A stretch of DNA of 64,000 nucleotides from NCBI GenBank assembly GCA_029204225.1, contig MU832257.1:1-64000 (forward strand). The letters are read 5' to 3'. Positions 1 to 11,100 of the stretch are shown here, piece after piece. The translations under genes and the position numbers were made by a program. The stretch's first letter is position 1. Each line of letters opens with the position of its first letter. The stretch is from Diphasiastrum complanatum (lineage: Eukaryota; Streptophyta; Lycopodiopsida; Lycopodiales; Lycopodiaceae). The notes beneath the pieces were generated by a model. It was not told the DNA's origin and made no database searches. It saw only the letters and a program-made list of their open reading frames with translations.

Positions 1-334
1 ACTAGGCCGCTGCCCATGTTTGCATCAGTAAATCTGAATGAACTTGATTGTTCTTGAGGAATTCCCAACGAAATTTTACTTGCTTGAACCCGCCTTCAAC
101 CTTTCTTCAACTTCTTGCAGCATAGTTAAATAATACGTCGTTAGCGATGGATCTGCATGCACCAACTCTTGTAACCTTTGCATCTGTTTGTGAGCCATGA
201 GAGCAAGACTAATAAACACATTATTCTGATCAATGCTCTACTAAGGAAACGCATAAGTTATGACCATGGGTGCACAAGATGCAGTTTGGCTACTACATTG
301 GACAGGAGGATAAGATGGTGGTTGGTTATGCTGA
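1..334. other. No gene seen
   Basis: I see no coding region of a known family here. It lies just downstream (on the minus strand) of the SWIM motif of the decayed MULE gene, so it may hold that element's unrecognised tail. No terminal inverted repeat was found. Confidence 0.4.
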
Positions 335-2650
335 TCAGAAGCACACAATGGAGGTGGCTGTGTAGACTAAAACTCTTTTGCCTTGTTTTGCGTTTCTTTG
401 CAGCAACTTCCACATCAGGCTCTTCCTCAAAACTCTCCCCTTGACGGTGAAGTAAGCCACCTTTATGACGTGCTTACCACAAGTTACCTTTCTGGGACCG
501 TGGGCAAGTACAGCATGCCCATTCACTTCCAATGTTGAGCACCTCATATTTGACATTAAGCTTACTTTGGCTATGCACTCTAGCTGACTCATCAGTGCAA
601 GGAGGCAAGTAAACATCATGGTCTGGAATAAGCCTGTTATGACACAAAATTCAACATCAGTAAAAGCGCAAATTTTGCCTGCAATGTATAATCAACATGA
701 ACAAGGAGAAAAAAGATACCTGGCTTCAACAAAACAGCTCGGAACAATTTTTTGGTCTTCAAAGTTTTCAGCTTTGTCTAGAGGCTTTGCTTGTTCCATA
801 TGTTCATAACTCCACTCAATATCATCAGCTAAAACCCACAATAACCAGTCCATCCGCTTTCCAAGGAGACGATTTCTAGAGCATAAATGCTTTCTCTTCA
901 AATTGGCATGGTAACACTCAATTGCTGCATTGACTTCGTGATTTGCATGTTGTATATCATTTGCTACTTGCAGCCACATAGACATCTTCTCAGACTCCAT
1001 CCAATCTTTTCTGAAGTTACTCACGAGAATGTATGGCATGTTGATCCACATTCTGTAAACCAGACTTTCTAGAGAAATCAAAAGATCTTGCACCTTTGTT
1101 GGTAAGTGTAATGGGAAGGATAGCTTCGCTTTAATAGCTGACCAGCTTTTCCATAGTGTTTGCGTGTCACCAAATCTTTCAATCATGTGGCATAAGTTCT
1201 TTAACCAAGCTTTTTTAACATGCCAAAGGCAAAGGAGGACGCGTACATGTTCTCACCACACCATACTGCTGCCACCCCATTATAGTGCTTCAGGCAACAT
1301 TTCCAACTTCAAATTGAAGGAACATGCACAAGTACAGCAACAGAGTTAGCTTACCTTAAAGAGCCAATTTCAGCTTGTGGATCATCAATGATAACAACAT
1401 TAGCCCTTCCAAGCGGGACTTGTTTCCAGGACAGATGTCCTCAATGCATGCATACATACTGCAGTTTCTGCCACCCTTACCGGCCAAGCTAATCACCCCA
1501 AGCAACTGGTATGCCATTATAGTGCTCATCAATAACCAGCACAGTGACTAATTGGTACTGCATAGGTAAAAACCACATTGTCAGTATCCTTCCCACTACA
1601 CTTGCAAATACGATCACAATTGTGAAAAATCAATAATACCTTGAAGATTGAAGCAAAGAAAATATCTCACAAGCATGAATATATAAACATCACAAAAATA
1701 GTGTTGCAAGATAAAACTTACCTGCAGCTTTTCTTTCCAAAAGTAGCAGTGCAAATAACCAAGCTATCACCTCCATGTTTTATCATCTTTTTCCTTTGCC
1801 AGGAGGTTTGTATGCCCAGAACAGATGGAACGAGGCATGTATCATTGTTCTCATTTGTGTGGCTCTTCTGTGGTTGATGAAAGAATATTTTGTTTGCATT
1901 TTTCTCAATCCACAGTTGCACGCTCTGAGAATCATCTTTGTGTAACCGATATGTAGATCTCACATACTTGCTATATAAGTTCTGGACTGTTTTTAGTGTG
2001 AGATTGATATCCCTACTGGACATTGGCTGTGAGAATCCAGGAGGTTGTATTCTCTGTGCCGAAATATTGTCTTGATGTTCAGACATTATTTGAAGAGATG
2101 TGTAACCAATTTGTACCCGACTACTTATCCAGTCACGCATTTGTGAGGAAACATGAGGAACTGTTCGAAATTCTTGGCCCCTATCTCCTCATCATGCAAC
2201 CCATGGCAAATCTTCCATCCTTATCGACATGTTTCATGTTCTTATAGCTGATTTTTGATACCTCAGGGTCATTGTACATCTGAGTCACAATGAAGTAGCA
2301 AGTGCACCCACGTTTCTTACTTGCACTAGTACGCTTTTTCCCACTTTTGTTGAAACTCTGCTTAACAGATTTCGGACCATTTTCAGGACCATAAGCGCAA
2401 TGGTACAAACTATGATCCAAAAAAGACTCCTCAAGGGGTCTCTTCAAAGATCCAGGTTCATGCACTTGATATGTCTTTCTGACAAAGCTTGTAGGGTAAT
2501 CATCGAGGTTGTTCTCTCCCATTATGAAATCCTGAACCCGGTCTGTGTGGATGTATGCCACATTCTTTTCCCAACAAAGCGAGTCTTGGTCGAAAGTTCC
2601 CGTGTCAGGAGTTTGTACAAAAATCCTGCATGCAAGTTGCAAAAACATAT
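335..2650 (-). pseudogene. Decayed Mutator-like (MULE) / SWIM zinc-finger transposase gene
   Basis: This family is a DDE transposase, or a domesticated plant relative, that acts on DNA in the nucleus. On the minus strand the domains run in family order. A Cys/His region with GCTCYF and KHVDKDG (about 2190-2300) comes first. Next is the lead-in to the catalytic core, LGIQTSWQ..MIKHGG and TATFGKK (about 1720-1800). Then come VLVIDEHYNGIPVAW (about 1500-1555), VVIIDDPQAEIGSLR (about 1355-1410) and LLCLWHVKKAWLKN (about 1190-1245), and last a SWIM-type finger, CCTCPRSQKG then CGKHVIKV (about 465-530). Likely GT..AG introns interrupt it, with donors near 1712 and 1354. Decay is clear: the usual DSTFG reads TATFG, so the first catalytic Asp is lost; a frameshift splits the SWIM finger near 490; another lies next to FGKK, and one near 2150. 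No terminal inverted repeats or target duplication were found, so an old MULE and a dead domesticated gene cannot be told apart. Confidence 0.82.
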
Positions 2651-3543
2651 TGGTATCATAATCAAAATATATACCAACTATAAAGAAACTAAAATCTGTA
2701 CATTATAAACAAAACTAAGCATGCATTAGTATTGTGTATGTGCAGGGTACCTCGAGTAAATCTGCTGGCCATAGCCATCAAAGTGCCCCTGCCATGCTAT
2801 GTCCTCTCAAGTAACCACTTGAATTCTCCATTGGGACAATTCTATTTCCAAGCCAACTGGACCTTACAAACAATTTAACACAGAAAAATGGTTGCAACTT
2901 TTCTCATTTTCAAGTTGCAACTAAATATGGACTTAAGCATAACAGCTTCATATATTTTATTCTAATTCACTTGTCTCGTACTTGTAACTCATCACTGGCT
3001 TAACATTCCTAGTTCTCTCTCATTCTTGTTAATCGTGTCAACCTCCAAGTTTTGAACTGTAGAAAAATTTTGAAACAAATATGCAACATTTATCTAGCAG
3101 CAGTGTAGCACAATAACAAGACGACACAGAGAACATAAGAGAAAAAGATCTACCTGAAAAGACAAACCTTTATTAATAAATGAAGTAAGAATACACCAAA
3201 TTTTATCAAGCTCGACTTTCTCACAGCCAACATAGATGGTGGGTAATATGCCAAGTTGCTCTTCTTAAGCACCCATGCAAATTGATTAGCCTACCTCAAG
3301 TTTGGGGGAGTCTTTATAGTTGTCCCCCCCCCCCCCCCCCCCCCCGCCTCCTTTCTATCTTTGTCTTCCAATTTCTCTCCTGTAGTGGAGTTGTCAATAT
3401 AATAGCAAATTGATCGTTTGTGCCACGGAACAGCAGTTTGATATCTAAACTTTTCCCCTATTCAATGTTGGTCAACCATGTCTTTTGCCCTAGCATGGAA
3501 TACTGAATAATTTGTAAGTTGTATCATCTTTGGTTTTCACAGT
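2651..3543. other. Intergenic, no gene seen
   Basis: AT-rich spacer between the MULE gene and an old Copia relic. The only notable structure is the poly-C run described separately. Confidence 0.5.
3324..3345. repeat. Poly-C homopolymer (22 C)
   Basis: A pure run of 22 C, followed by GCC. On the minus strand it is a G run. Its exact length may be unreliable in the assembly. Confidence 0.9.
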
Positions 3544-4777
3544 TTATGATCTTAGTGGAACCAGCTGGAACTGGGAGTCTTCCAACAAAGGCCACAACCA
3601 GGTCGCTTGACAAGTTGCTTCATCATTTCTCAATATTCTGCTTCTTGAAACTTCACCCATCTGTGCTAAACTTTTGTATTGTAGGACCCATTTACATCCA
3701 ATTGGCTTCCTGTCCTTTGGCAGCTCCACTACTTTCCAAGTTCTGTTTTTCATTACTGATTTATATTCCTCCTGCATTGCTTTTTAGGTTCCTCAAAAAT
3801 ACATGGATTTTAAGATCTACAGGTCATGACAGCCTAGTACATGGTTCGGGATTTTAAGATCTACTGGTCATGAGAGCCTAGTTAATTTCATACCTTTCAC
3901 TTTGCTGTTGTTATTGTTGTTGCCGCTCTTGAATCTTGTCATTAATGTTGCTGCCTGATTACCCTTCTGACTCCTCAATACCAATCTTGGAAATTTCTTA
4001 CTGATTGAAGAATGAAGAGATCATAGTACCAACAAAGTAGAAATGTCTTTTTATTGTAGATGACTCCTTTTCTGACTCAGCTCCTACTCACATACCTTTT
4101 TTTCTTTGCCCTTATCCATTTCTTTTTGTTCTTCAATTACAACTGAAGTCCATGCTTCTTCTTTAACTTGATCCTTGGGTGATGCATCTTTATCAATCTC
4201 ATTGATTGCAAATCATATAACTTGCATGATTTCTGGTGCTCTCTAACCCAGAAAAATACACTTCTTTGCTTTAGCATCCAATTTTCCAGATTTGGCCCTT
4301 ATATCTGTAGGTACATGAGCATATGCTACAATCGCTACTGAATATCTAACCTTTGGGTTTATAGATGTAAAGGCATTTAATTTTGACTGATTTTTGTTGG
4401 ACTCATGTTCATTAGATGAATGGCTGTACTTACAACTTAAACCCAAAACCATCAGGTGTTTCCTTAGCTTTCATCAGGCTCCTTGCAACTTTCTGCCATA
4501 GTGTTCTTGTGCTCATCAACACCATTATGTTATTGCCTGTTAAGTGTAGCAAAACGAAGTGCTATTTGTCAGACAAAAATTCATAAACTGATCTAAATCA
4601 CAGTTGCCACCCTTGGCCAATCTAATAATTTTTAACTTCTTTCCTACTTGGTTTTTCACCAAGGCATTAGATTTGTTAAGTCTTTGAGGGCTTTAGACTT
4701 ATGTTTTAGAAAATAAAACAAGAATTTGTATCATCTCTCTTATTTGGTTTATCATTAAGGCCTTCAATTGCTTGGAA
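3544..4777 (-). pseudogene. pol: Old Ty1/Copia pol relic (integrase to start of RT)
   Basis: Minus-strand fragments lie in Copia order. An integrase core piece (about 4550-4770) has ALVKNQVGKKLK and then DQFMNFC; the normally conserved Asp motif (TDNGGE type) reads LAKGGN, so that catalytic residue is gone. The integrase C-terminal stretch with AYAHVPTDI and AKKCIFLG follows (4243-4330), then the start of the RT domain with MQEEYKSVMKNRTWKVVELP and GCKWV (3600-3777). The rest of RT and RNase H is missing. There are many stops and frameshifts. The integrase helix before ALVKNQ appears twice: once at 4650-4720 and once across 4720-4777 plus 10790-10830, now split by the nested Copia element. 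The relic is therefore older than that insertion and carries a small internal duplication. Confidence 0.8.
3807..3883. repeat. Short tandem duplication (44-bp period)
   Basis: A 33-base stretch starting ATTTTAAGATCTAC at 3807 recurs at 3851 with only a few differences. The two copies are 44 bp apart and lie inside the old Copia relic, just downstream of its RT piece. Confidence 0.8.
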
Positions 4778-4782
4778 TATTT

Positions 4783-4870
4783 TGTACGAAAGCAAGAGAC
4801 AAGTCACCAAGATCTAGTTATCAATCAATCTCCACAAGAAACAAGAGAGAAGAGGCTGGGCGCCCAACTC

Positions 4871-4928
<58 letters not shown>

Positions 4929-5272
4929 CAGCAACAAGAGCAATGGAGAGCAATGCTTAGCCAAACTGTCAAAATGGAATACACAATGAGCATCTAAGTA
5001 CTCTACCTAGATGTGGCCAAATGCCACCAAACCCTAAGGTTAACCACTTACTAAATGTAGGGCACCCCCAAAAGTCAAGATAGGGCCCCTAAACAAAATT
5101 AGACCCCTAAGGACCCACGAGTCAGTACATGACCAAAATTGGGTCCAATGGAACTTATTAAGACAAACTTAAGATGGCCTAAATAACTAAATACCCATGG
5201 TTACACAAATCTCGACCTTTTGGATCAAAGTAACCTATGGATTAACATTAGCATAGTCATTTATTTCTAACA
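4783..5272 (-). repeat. 3' LTR of nested Copia element
   Basis: On the plus strand it starts TGTACGAAAGC and ends TTTCTAACA, the TG..CA form of an LTR. It aligns almost base for base with 10336-10784. It is about 40 bp longer, mainly because of the GA microsatellite at 4873-4925. Confidence 0.95.
4873..4925. repeat. (AG)n microsatellite inside the 3' LTR
   Basis: About 26 AG units. The other LTR has only a few units at the matching place (about 10427-10437), so the run grew after insertion or varied during reverse transcription. Confidence 0.95.
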
Positions 5273-5280
5273 CCCTCCTT
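5273..5280 (-). promoter_or_regulatory. Polypurine tract (plus-strand DNA priming site)
   Basis: On the minus strand AAGGAGGG lies directly before the TGTTAG start of the 3' LTR, the expected place and composition for a polypurine tract. Confidence 0.85.
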
Positions 5281-5289
5281 AAATGACAA

Positions 5290-6964
5290 TGCAAAAACTG
5301 AAATCTTCACTATGTAACAAAAACCAACACGTGGTATCAAATTTAAAGCTTTGCATAAAGCTTCAAATCTGACTCTAAGCAATGCCTTATTGAAGAGGTC
5401 CGCAATATTATCCTCCGTAAGACAATATTCAAGTAAAATGTCGCCATCATGAAGTCTCTCCCGAACAAAGTGATAATGGATCTCAATGTGCTTCGTCCTC
5501 GCATGAAAAACAAGATTCCGTGCAATGGCAATAGCACTTTGACTATCACTCAAGATAAGAGTAGCTGAGGGCTCGCCAAACTTCATGTCAACAAGTAGTC
5601 TTCTCAACCATAAACACTCTGTTGTGGCTGAAAATATCGCTCTGTATTCTGCCTCACTAGAAGAAGTAGCAACAGTGGGCTGCTTTTTACTTGACCAAGA
5701 AATTGCAGAATTTCCATAGAAAAAACAATGTCCACTTGTAGAGCGTCTAGTGTCTTGATCTCCACCCCAATCCGAGTCACTAAAACCAACCAAAGATGCA
5801 TCATCACAAGCAGGAAAAACCAGTCCATGACTTCTTGTTCTTTGAAGATATCGAAAGATCCTCTTCAACGCTTTCCAATGTGATGTCATCGGGGCATGCA
5901 TGAATTGACTCATGAGTGAGACACCTATAAGAAATGTCCGGTCTTGAATTACATAGGTAAATGAGACAGCCAATAGCTTGACAATATAAAGTAGTGTCAA
6001 ATGATTCAGCATCACCTTGACTACTTAATTTCAGACCTGTCTCCATAGGTGTAGCAACCGGCTTGCAATCTTCCATCTTGAACCGCTTCAAAATCTGCCC
6101 AATGTAGCGTTCTTGAGAGATGAAAATTCCAGCCCCTGCTTGTACAAATTCAAGACCAAGGTAAAAATGCAATAGGCCAAAATCTGAGGTTTCAAAAACC
6201 ATACCAAGATCAAGTATTACGGCATCAATCTGCTGCTCATTACTTCCCGTAATAATAATATCATCAACATAAAGCAAAATAATGATGATATAATCTAAAG
6301 TATGCTTGACATAAAGAGTAGATTCGCTAGGACTATTAGTAAACCCTCAATCACAAAAGTAGGCATGTATCTTTTGATACCGCATCCTTGGAGCTTGCTT
6401 TAGTCCATAAAGTGCCTTATTGAGAAGACAAACTTTATCTTCTTGGCTTTCAACCAAAAAACCAGTAGGTTGTTGGAGGTACACTTTCTCATTGAGATCA
6501 CCATTGAGGAATGCTGTCTTTATGTCAAGTTGCCGCAAACGCCAACCAAAGTGGGCAGCCAAAGAGGTTACTACCCTCACGGTAGTCATCCGAGCAGTAG
6601 GAGAAAAAGTCTCCTCATAATCAATCCAATTTTGCTGAGCATAGCCTTTGGCAACGAGCCTTGCCTTGTACCTTTCAATGGTACCATCTGCCTTATACTT
6701 GTATTTTTATACTCATTTAGAACCAATTGCCTTCTTCCCATGAGGAAGATAAAAAAAAACCCAAATCTGGTTCTTCATAAGTGAGTCATACTCATCTTGC
6801 ATCGCATCCTCCCAACATTTTCCTCCCTTGGCCTGCTCATAGAAAACAAGTTCTTCTGCAACATCTCCATCAGATGTAAGAGCAAAATCTGAAAAATCAG
6901 CATAGTCCACTGATTTTGTAGAGGCACGTGTCTTTCCATCATAAAATGAACTTACTTTGCTGTC
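5290..6964 (-). pseudogene. pol: Copia pol, reverse transcriptase and RNase H part
   Basis: This encodes the enzymes that copy the element's RNA into DNA. On the minus strand the RT domain starts near 6860 (WEDAMQDEYDSLMKN). It continues through KARLVAKGYAQQ, QLDIKTAFLNGDL (about 6500) and ALYGLKQAP, and reaches the catalytic LLYVDDIIITGS near 6265. RPDISY (about 5935) leads into RNase H with SDSDWGGD (about 5740), SSSEAEY (about 5650) and the end block TKHIEIHYHFVRE and ADLFNKAL (about 5390-5480). The catalytic YVDD box is intact. Damage: a stop after the upstream pol part (6965), stops near 6705-6710 and 6346, and a frameshift near 5930. It is continuous in order with the PR-IN part upstream. 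Confidence 0.93.
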
Positions 6965-8790
6965 CTACAAAGTCGACAATAGCCACTGTGGGACTGTTTT
7001 GGGCTGTCCAACAGCCATGTCTCTTCTTACAATTTGTTGTCCAAGATCCTCCGACACCGCACTTGGCTGTCCAAGATCTTCCAAAACTGGTCCTTGCTGT
7101 CCAACAGTTCCTACAGGCTGATTTTGAGCAACAACGGGCGGTTCTTGATGAACATTAGGCTCTAAACTTGATGAGGTGTTGGGCAGGTCGAAACTGGTTG
7201 ATTGCTGCCCCTTATCTCCAACAATAGAAGATGGTACCAAATCTGGAAATACTTCAACATTCACACTATGTGGGCTGTCCCCCTTCAAGATATGAGTTGG
7301 GGCCACATCCAATGAATTCTTTTCATCAAAATGCACATCACAACCAACAATAATCTTGTTAGTGCTCAAATTGAACAGCCTATAGCCTTTGCTTTTACTA
7401 CTATAGCCAACAAAAATGCATTTAACTCCTTCATCCTCAAGCTTTGTACGAAGTTTATTTGGAACAAAAGCATCAGCCGTACAACCAAAAATGCAAAAGT
7501 GAGAGATTGTAGGCTTCTTTCCATACCAAACTTCATAAGGAGTTAATACTTTCAATGCTTTAGTAGGACAACGATTGCTTATGTATGCTGCCGTTATAAC
7601 CGCTTCAGCCCAAAATTTGTGAGGCAGCCCCTTTGCTTTGAGCATGCAATGGGCCATCTCCATAAGTGTGCAATTCTTTCGCTCGGCAACACCATTTTGT
7701 TGAGGTGTATAGGGAGTTGTCATTTGATGTAGAATTCCCTTTTCTCGAAGAAATGAACCAAACGTATTCTTACTGTATTCCCCTCCTCGATCGGTGCGTA
7801 GGGTCTTCAAAGAATGCCCAAACTGATTTTCCACCATTGCTAGAAAGTCTTTGAAACGTTGAAAAACTTCCGATTTAGCCTTCATAGGATAGATCCATGT
7901 AAAACGGGAAAAGTCATCAATAAAAGTCACAAAATAGATGCACTTTCCAATGGATTTGGTCCTCACTGGACCACAAACATCACTATGAACCAAATCAAAT
8001 TTATCAAGAACCCTTATAGTTCCATCAATTGGAAAAGGTTTCCTTTGAAACTTTCCAAGTATGCACCCCTCGCATACATGCCCTTCCGGCTGCTCAACAG
8101 TAGGAATGTCTTCTACCATATTAAATGTCTTCAGCTTCTTCAAACTTGCAAAGTTGAGATGCCCAAACCTTGCGTGCCACAATTCAGCCAACTCCAATGA
8201 TTGTGATGTAGAAGCAACAAGACATGTAGAGGGAATTCGTCGCTCATAGGTATCCATAATGAATAAGCCAGCATGCATTGTTCCCGAAACAATAATCAAG
8301 AGTGATCTTTTAGGATCCTTGACAAGACACTTATCTTCTTTGAACTCAACAACTAGTCCTTGCTTCAACATAGTTGAAATCAAAAGAAGATTCTTCTTGA
8401 TTCCCGGAACATAAAGCACATTCTTAATGTACTTTTCTTCACCATTAGGCAGAATGATGGCTACAATTCCAATTCCATGAATAGAATAAGATGCATTATC
8501 CGCACATTGTACCTTACTTCCATTTTGCACTTTCACTAATTTAGTGAATGCTTCTTTGCGAGAAGTCATATGACGAGTAGCACCACTATCAATCACCCAT
8601 TCAATGGGCTGAAAATCAGCAACTTGCAAAACAGAACCTGAATTCCTCATAGAAGTACTAGTAGAAGCAATATTAGACACAAAAGCATAGTCTTGGTTGA
8701 AGAGATCACCACTAGCTTCAAGATCTTGCTCCAAAGTTGCAAGTGAAGCACTAGCATCAATTCCTTTACTCGCCTCTTCGCAAGCTTCTT
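6965..8790 (-). CDS. pol: Copia pol, protease and integrase part
   Basis: A long open frame (589 codons from the first ATG) with protease followed by integrase. The aspartic protease motif WVIDSGATRHMT is present (about 8570-8605). The GAG-pre-integrase zinc finger is seen as LWHARFGHLN then CEGCILGK. The integrase DDE triad is intact: FIDDFSRF, LRTDRGGEY and TPQQNGVAERKN (about 7650-7960). The C-terminal part ends in a Gln/Pro/Val-rich linker before a stop. The true frame probably runs upstream from the ATG at 8734 and joins gag through a one-base shift near 8777-8783, where a single lost base in the LAKR region puts pol out of frame. Copia elements usually have one gag-pol frame, so I read this as a mutation rather than programmed frameshifting, though that is not proven. 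Confidence 0.93.
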
Positions 8791-9594
8791 CCTACAATCC
8801 TTGATGAAGTGCCCATACTTTTTGCAATAATGGCACTTCCCTTTCTTCTTTTGAGTGTTGACATCTTGACCTTCAATGGGCTGTTGCTCATCCTTGGAAG
8901 GAGGCTTCCCCTTTCCTTTTGACTTGCCTTTGCCCTTGCCTTTCGTGAAGAAAGCTTGATCTTGTTGAGTGTCACCCGCAAAGTTTTGCCTCGTTTGCTC
9001 CTCTTGAAGAAGCAGCCCAACAAGTTCATCAAAGGAGAGTTGCTGTCCCCTAAGAGAGATACTCAAAGATGAAACAAATGGAAGATAAGATGAAGGTAAT
9101 GAGTTGAGAGTAATGGAAACAAATTGAGCATCCTCAACTATCTCATCAATATTGAGAAGCTCCTCACGAAGATCCTTGATCTTCGTCAAGTGGTTGGTCA
9201 CTTGATCCCCTTCTTGCATCTTCAACAAAGAAAGTTGATTTCTGAGATACACCACTCTTGCTGGATTTTTGACTCTATACATAGTATAAAGTGTATCCCA
9301 CGCACTTTCAGATGTCTTACAAGACCTAATATGAGGTAAGATAGATCTTTTCACAGCAAGAGCAACCATAGAATGTGCTTGTGCATCCCTTCTATCCCAC
9401 TTCTTTTGTTCTTCTGAAGATGGAGAAGATGATGTTGATGATGATGATCCACGAGGTGTAGGAGGTGCCAAAGGCAGAGGCCTTTCCTCATCACCATTGA
9501 CCAAATCCCACAGCCCTTTCGCTATGAGAAGATTCTTCATCATGTAACTCCACAAGGAGTAGTTTGTGCCATCCAACTGATCTTCACTAAACAA
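8766..9594 (-). CDS. gag: Copia gag (capsid and nucleocapsid)
   Basis: This protein packages the element RNA into cytoplasmic particles. The N-terminus has the Copia gag signature LDGTNYSLWSYMMKNLL. The UBN2-type region follows (SAWDTLYTMYRV, LRNQLSLLKMQEG, LREELLNID, TLNSLPSSYLPF). Then come a Lys/Gly-rich basic stretch (TKGKGKGKSKGKGK) and a single zinc knuckle, CHYCKKYGHFIKDC (C-x2-C-x4-H-x4-C). Asp/Glu/Ser-rich low-complexity sequence lies between the N-terminal part and the gag core. The frame after DCRKKLAKR (about 8770) is a shifted reading into the pol region and is not real gag sequence. The start at 9594 is the first Met before the signature; the real start could be slightly upstream. 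Confidence 0.93.
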
Positions 9595-10323
9595 AGAACG
9601 ATAGCTTCCGATTCTTTAGCCATTACCTCCAACAAAATTTCAGCTTGTAGTAGATAGGAAAGAGAGCCTTTCCACAACCAAATCTACTCAAAAATTTGCA
9701 GCAAACAAAGAGCTGAAAGTAGGAGCACAAGATGTCTTTCAATCTGCAACCAAAGTGCCCAAAAGATAATGGATAGATGGCCGTCTTTCTGCACAAAAAA
9801 ATCAGCTTCTTGAAAATTAGGTTAGCTTCGATTGAAGCCTACACCGAAACCCAATTAGGAAGCCAAATAGTGTGATCAACACACACTCCAATAGGGCTGT
9901 TGAAAGCGCCCTACTACTTGCTGAGAATCTGCAAATTTCCAGCCACAAGTTGACCTAACCCTGAATAGGGTTTGCTGAATTTTGGGCGCCCTCCTACACA
10001 AATGCAAACCTGAAAACAAAAACAGCAAGATAAGGAGACACCACAACCAAAAATCAGTAGCAGATTTTTGGGCGCCCTCCTCCAAACAAAACTTGCTGAA
10101 AATTAGTTGCATAAAAATCATATTTGAGATTCTGATTTTTGGGTGCCAAAAATTGCACCCACAAGATCTCTAATGGCCGCCCTCCTTCAACCTGAAAAGA
10201 GACAAAAAAGCTGATCCAAACTCCACTTGAAAAAATCAGCAAGATGCTGAAATTTCACAACAAAAGCAGAGAAGCTCCTCTTCTGGTAGGGCGCCAACAA
10301 ACAAGCTTGCTGCTGATCCGGTA
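9595..10323 (-). other. 5' leader of the nested Copia element with repeated GGGCGCC motif
   Basis: Non-coding leader between the primer-binding site and gag. A motif around TTTTGGGCGCCCTCCT recurs near 9980-9995 and 10065-10082, with variants near 10137-10145, 10174-10185 and 10290. A similar GGGCGCCC is also in the LTR. The ORFs here are not of any known family. Confidence 0.7.
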
Positions 10324-10335
10324 GCTCTGATACCA
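10324..10335 (-). promoter_or_regulatory. Primer-binding site (initiator Met-tRNA type)
   Basis: On the minus strand the sequence next to the 5' LTR reads TGGTATCAGAGC, the standard plant Copia site complementary to the 3' end of initiator Met-tRNA. Confidence 0.95.
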
Positions 10336-10784
10336 TGTAGGAAAGCAAGAGACAAGTCACCAAGATCTAGTTATCAATCAATCTCCACAAGAAACAAGAA
10401 AGAAGAGGCTGGGCGCCCAACTCTAAGAGAGAGAGAAAGAAAACAACAACAAGAGCAATGGAGAGCAATGCATAGCCAAACTGTCAAAATGGAATACACA
10501 ATGAGCATCTAAGTACTCTACCTGGATGTGGCCAAATGTCACCAAACCCTAAGGTTAGCCACTTACTAAATGTAGGGCACCCCCAAAAGTCAAGATAGGG
10601 CCCCTAAACAAAATTAGACCCCTAAGGACCCACGAGTCAGTACATGACCAAAATTGGGTCCAACTGAATGTAAGACAAACTTAAGATGGCCTAAATAACT
10701 AAATACCCATGGTTACACAAATCTCGACCTTTTGGGTTAAAGTAACCTATGGATTAACTTTAGTATAGTCATTCATTTCTAACA
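10336..10784 (-). repeat. 5' LTR of nested Copia element
   Basis: On the plus strand it runs from TGTAGGAAAGC to TTCTAACA. It pairs with 4783-5272 and is followed by the target duplication TATTT. The promoter of the element should lie in it. Confidence 0.95.
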
Positions 10785-10789
10785 TATTT

Positions 10790-10850
10790 GAGGGCTTTTC
10801 ACTTACGTTTTAGAGAACACACCAATGTTTTTCTTGTGTAATATTCTACA
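10790..10850 (-). pseudogene. Right-hand flank of the old Copia integrase relic
   Basis: Directly after the target duplication the minus strand reads LKRK-stop-KALK, the integrase helix that precedes KQLKALMINQ across the insertion at 4730-4777. It is the other half of the interrupted relic. It resembles the second copy at 4670-4720 (LKHKSKALKD). Confidence 0.65.
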
Positions 10851-10855
10851 AATGT

Positions 10856-11100
10856 CATAAGCGCCCAAATGTGTATTATAAGTCAGTTAACCAATCATTC
10901 ATCATAATAACTTTGTATGCAGATGATACATTGCTATATAGCAATGATACAAGGTTATTACCAAATGAATTTGAAATGACTGACCTTGGAGAAGCACACC
11001 CTTGTTTGGGGATACAGATACATAGAAACAAAGCCAATAGGGAAATATGCATCAGCTAGTAGAGATACATTCATGATGTCTTGGCAAAGTATGAGGTAAC
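10856..11100 (+). pseudogene. pol: Copia reverse transcriptase fragment
   Basis: Plus-strand reading with PNVYYKSVNQSFIIITL, YADDTLLYSND (YxDD box, second residue Ala), FEMTDLGEAHPCLGIQIHRN and RYIHDVLAKYEV. These are the central-to-late RT blocks of Copia elements. It is opposite in strand to the relic on its left, so it is a separate remnant. The 5' RT blocks and RNase H are missing. Confidence 0.88.

Larger units (their letters stand above)
4778..10789 (-). mobile_element. Complete nested Ty1/Copia retrotransposon with TATTT target duplication
   Basis: A structurally complete LTR retrotransposon on the minus strand. It has a 3' LTR (4783-5272), a polypurine tract (5273-5280), pol and gag (5290-9594), a leader (9595-10323), a Met-tRNA type primer-binding site (10324-10335) and a 5' LTR (10336-10784). 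The five bases outside each end are TATTT (4778-4782 and 10785-10789), a perfect target duplication, so the ends are secure. The LTRs differ by roughly 15 substitutions by eye plus a longer GA run in the 3' LTR, so the insertion is fairly young. It sits inside an older Copia integrase relic whose halves flank it. The genes carry a few frameshifts and stops, so this copy is probably not autonomous now. Confidence 0.95.

Noticed and set aside
3324-3345. Poly-C run as a G-quadruplex or regulatory signal
   Set aside because: A single homopolymer in intergenic DNA, possibly of uncertain length in the assembly; nothing around supports a function.
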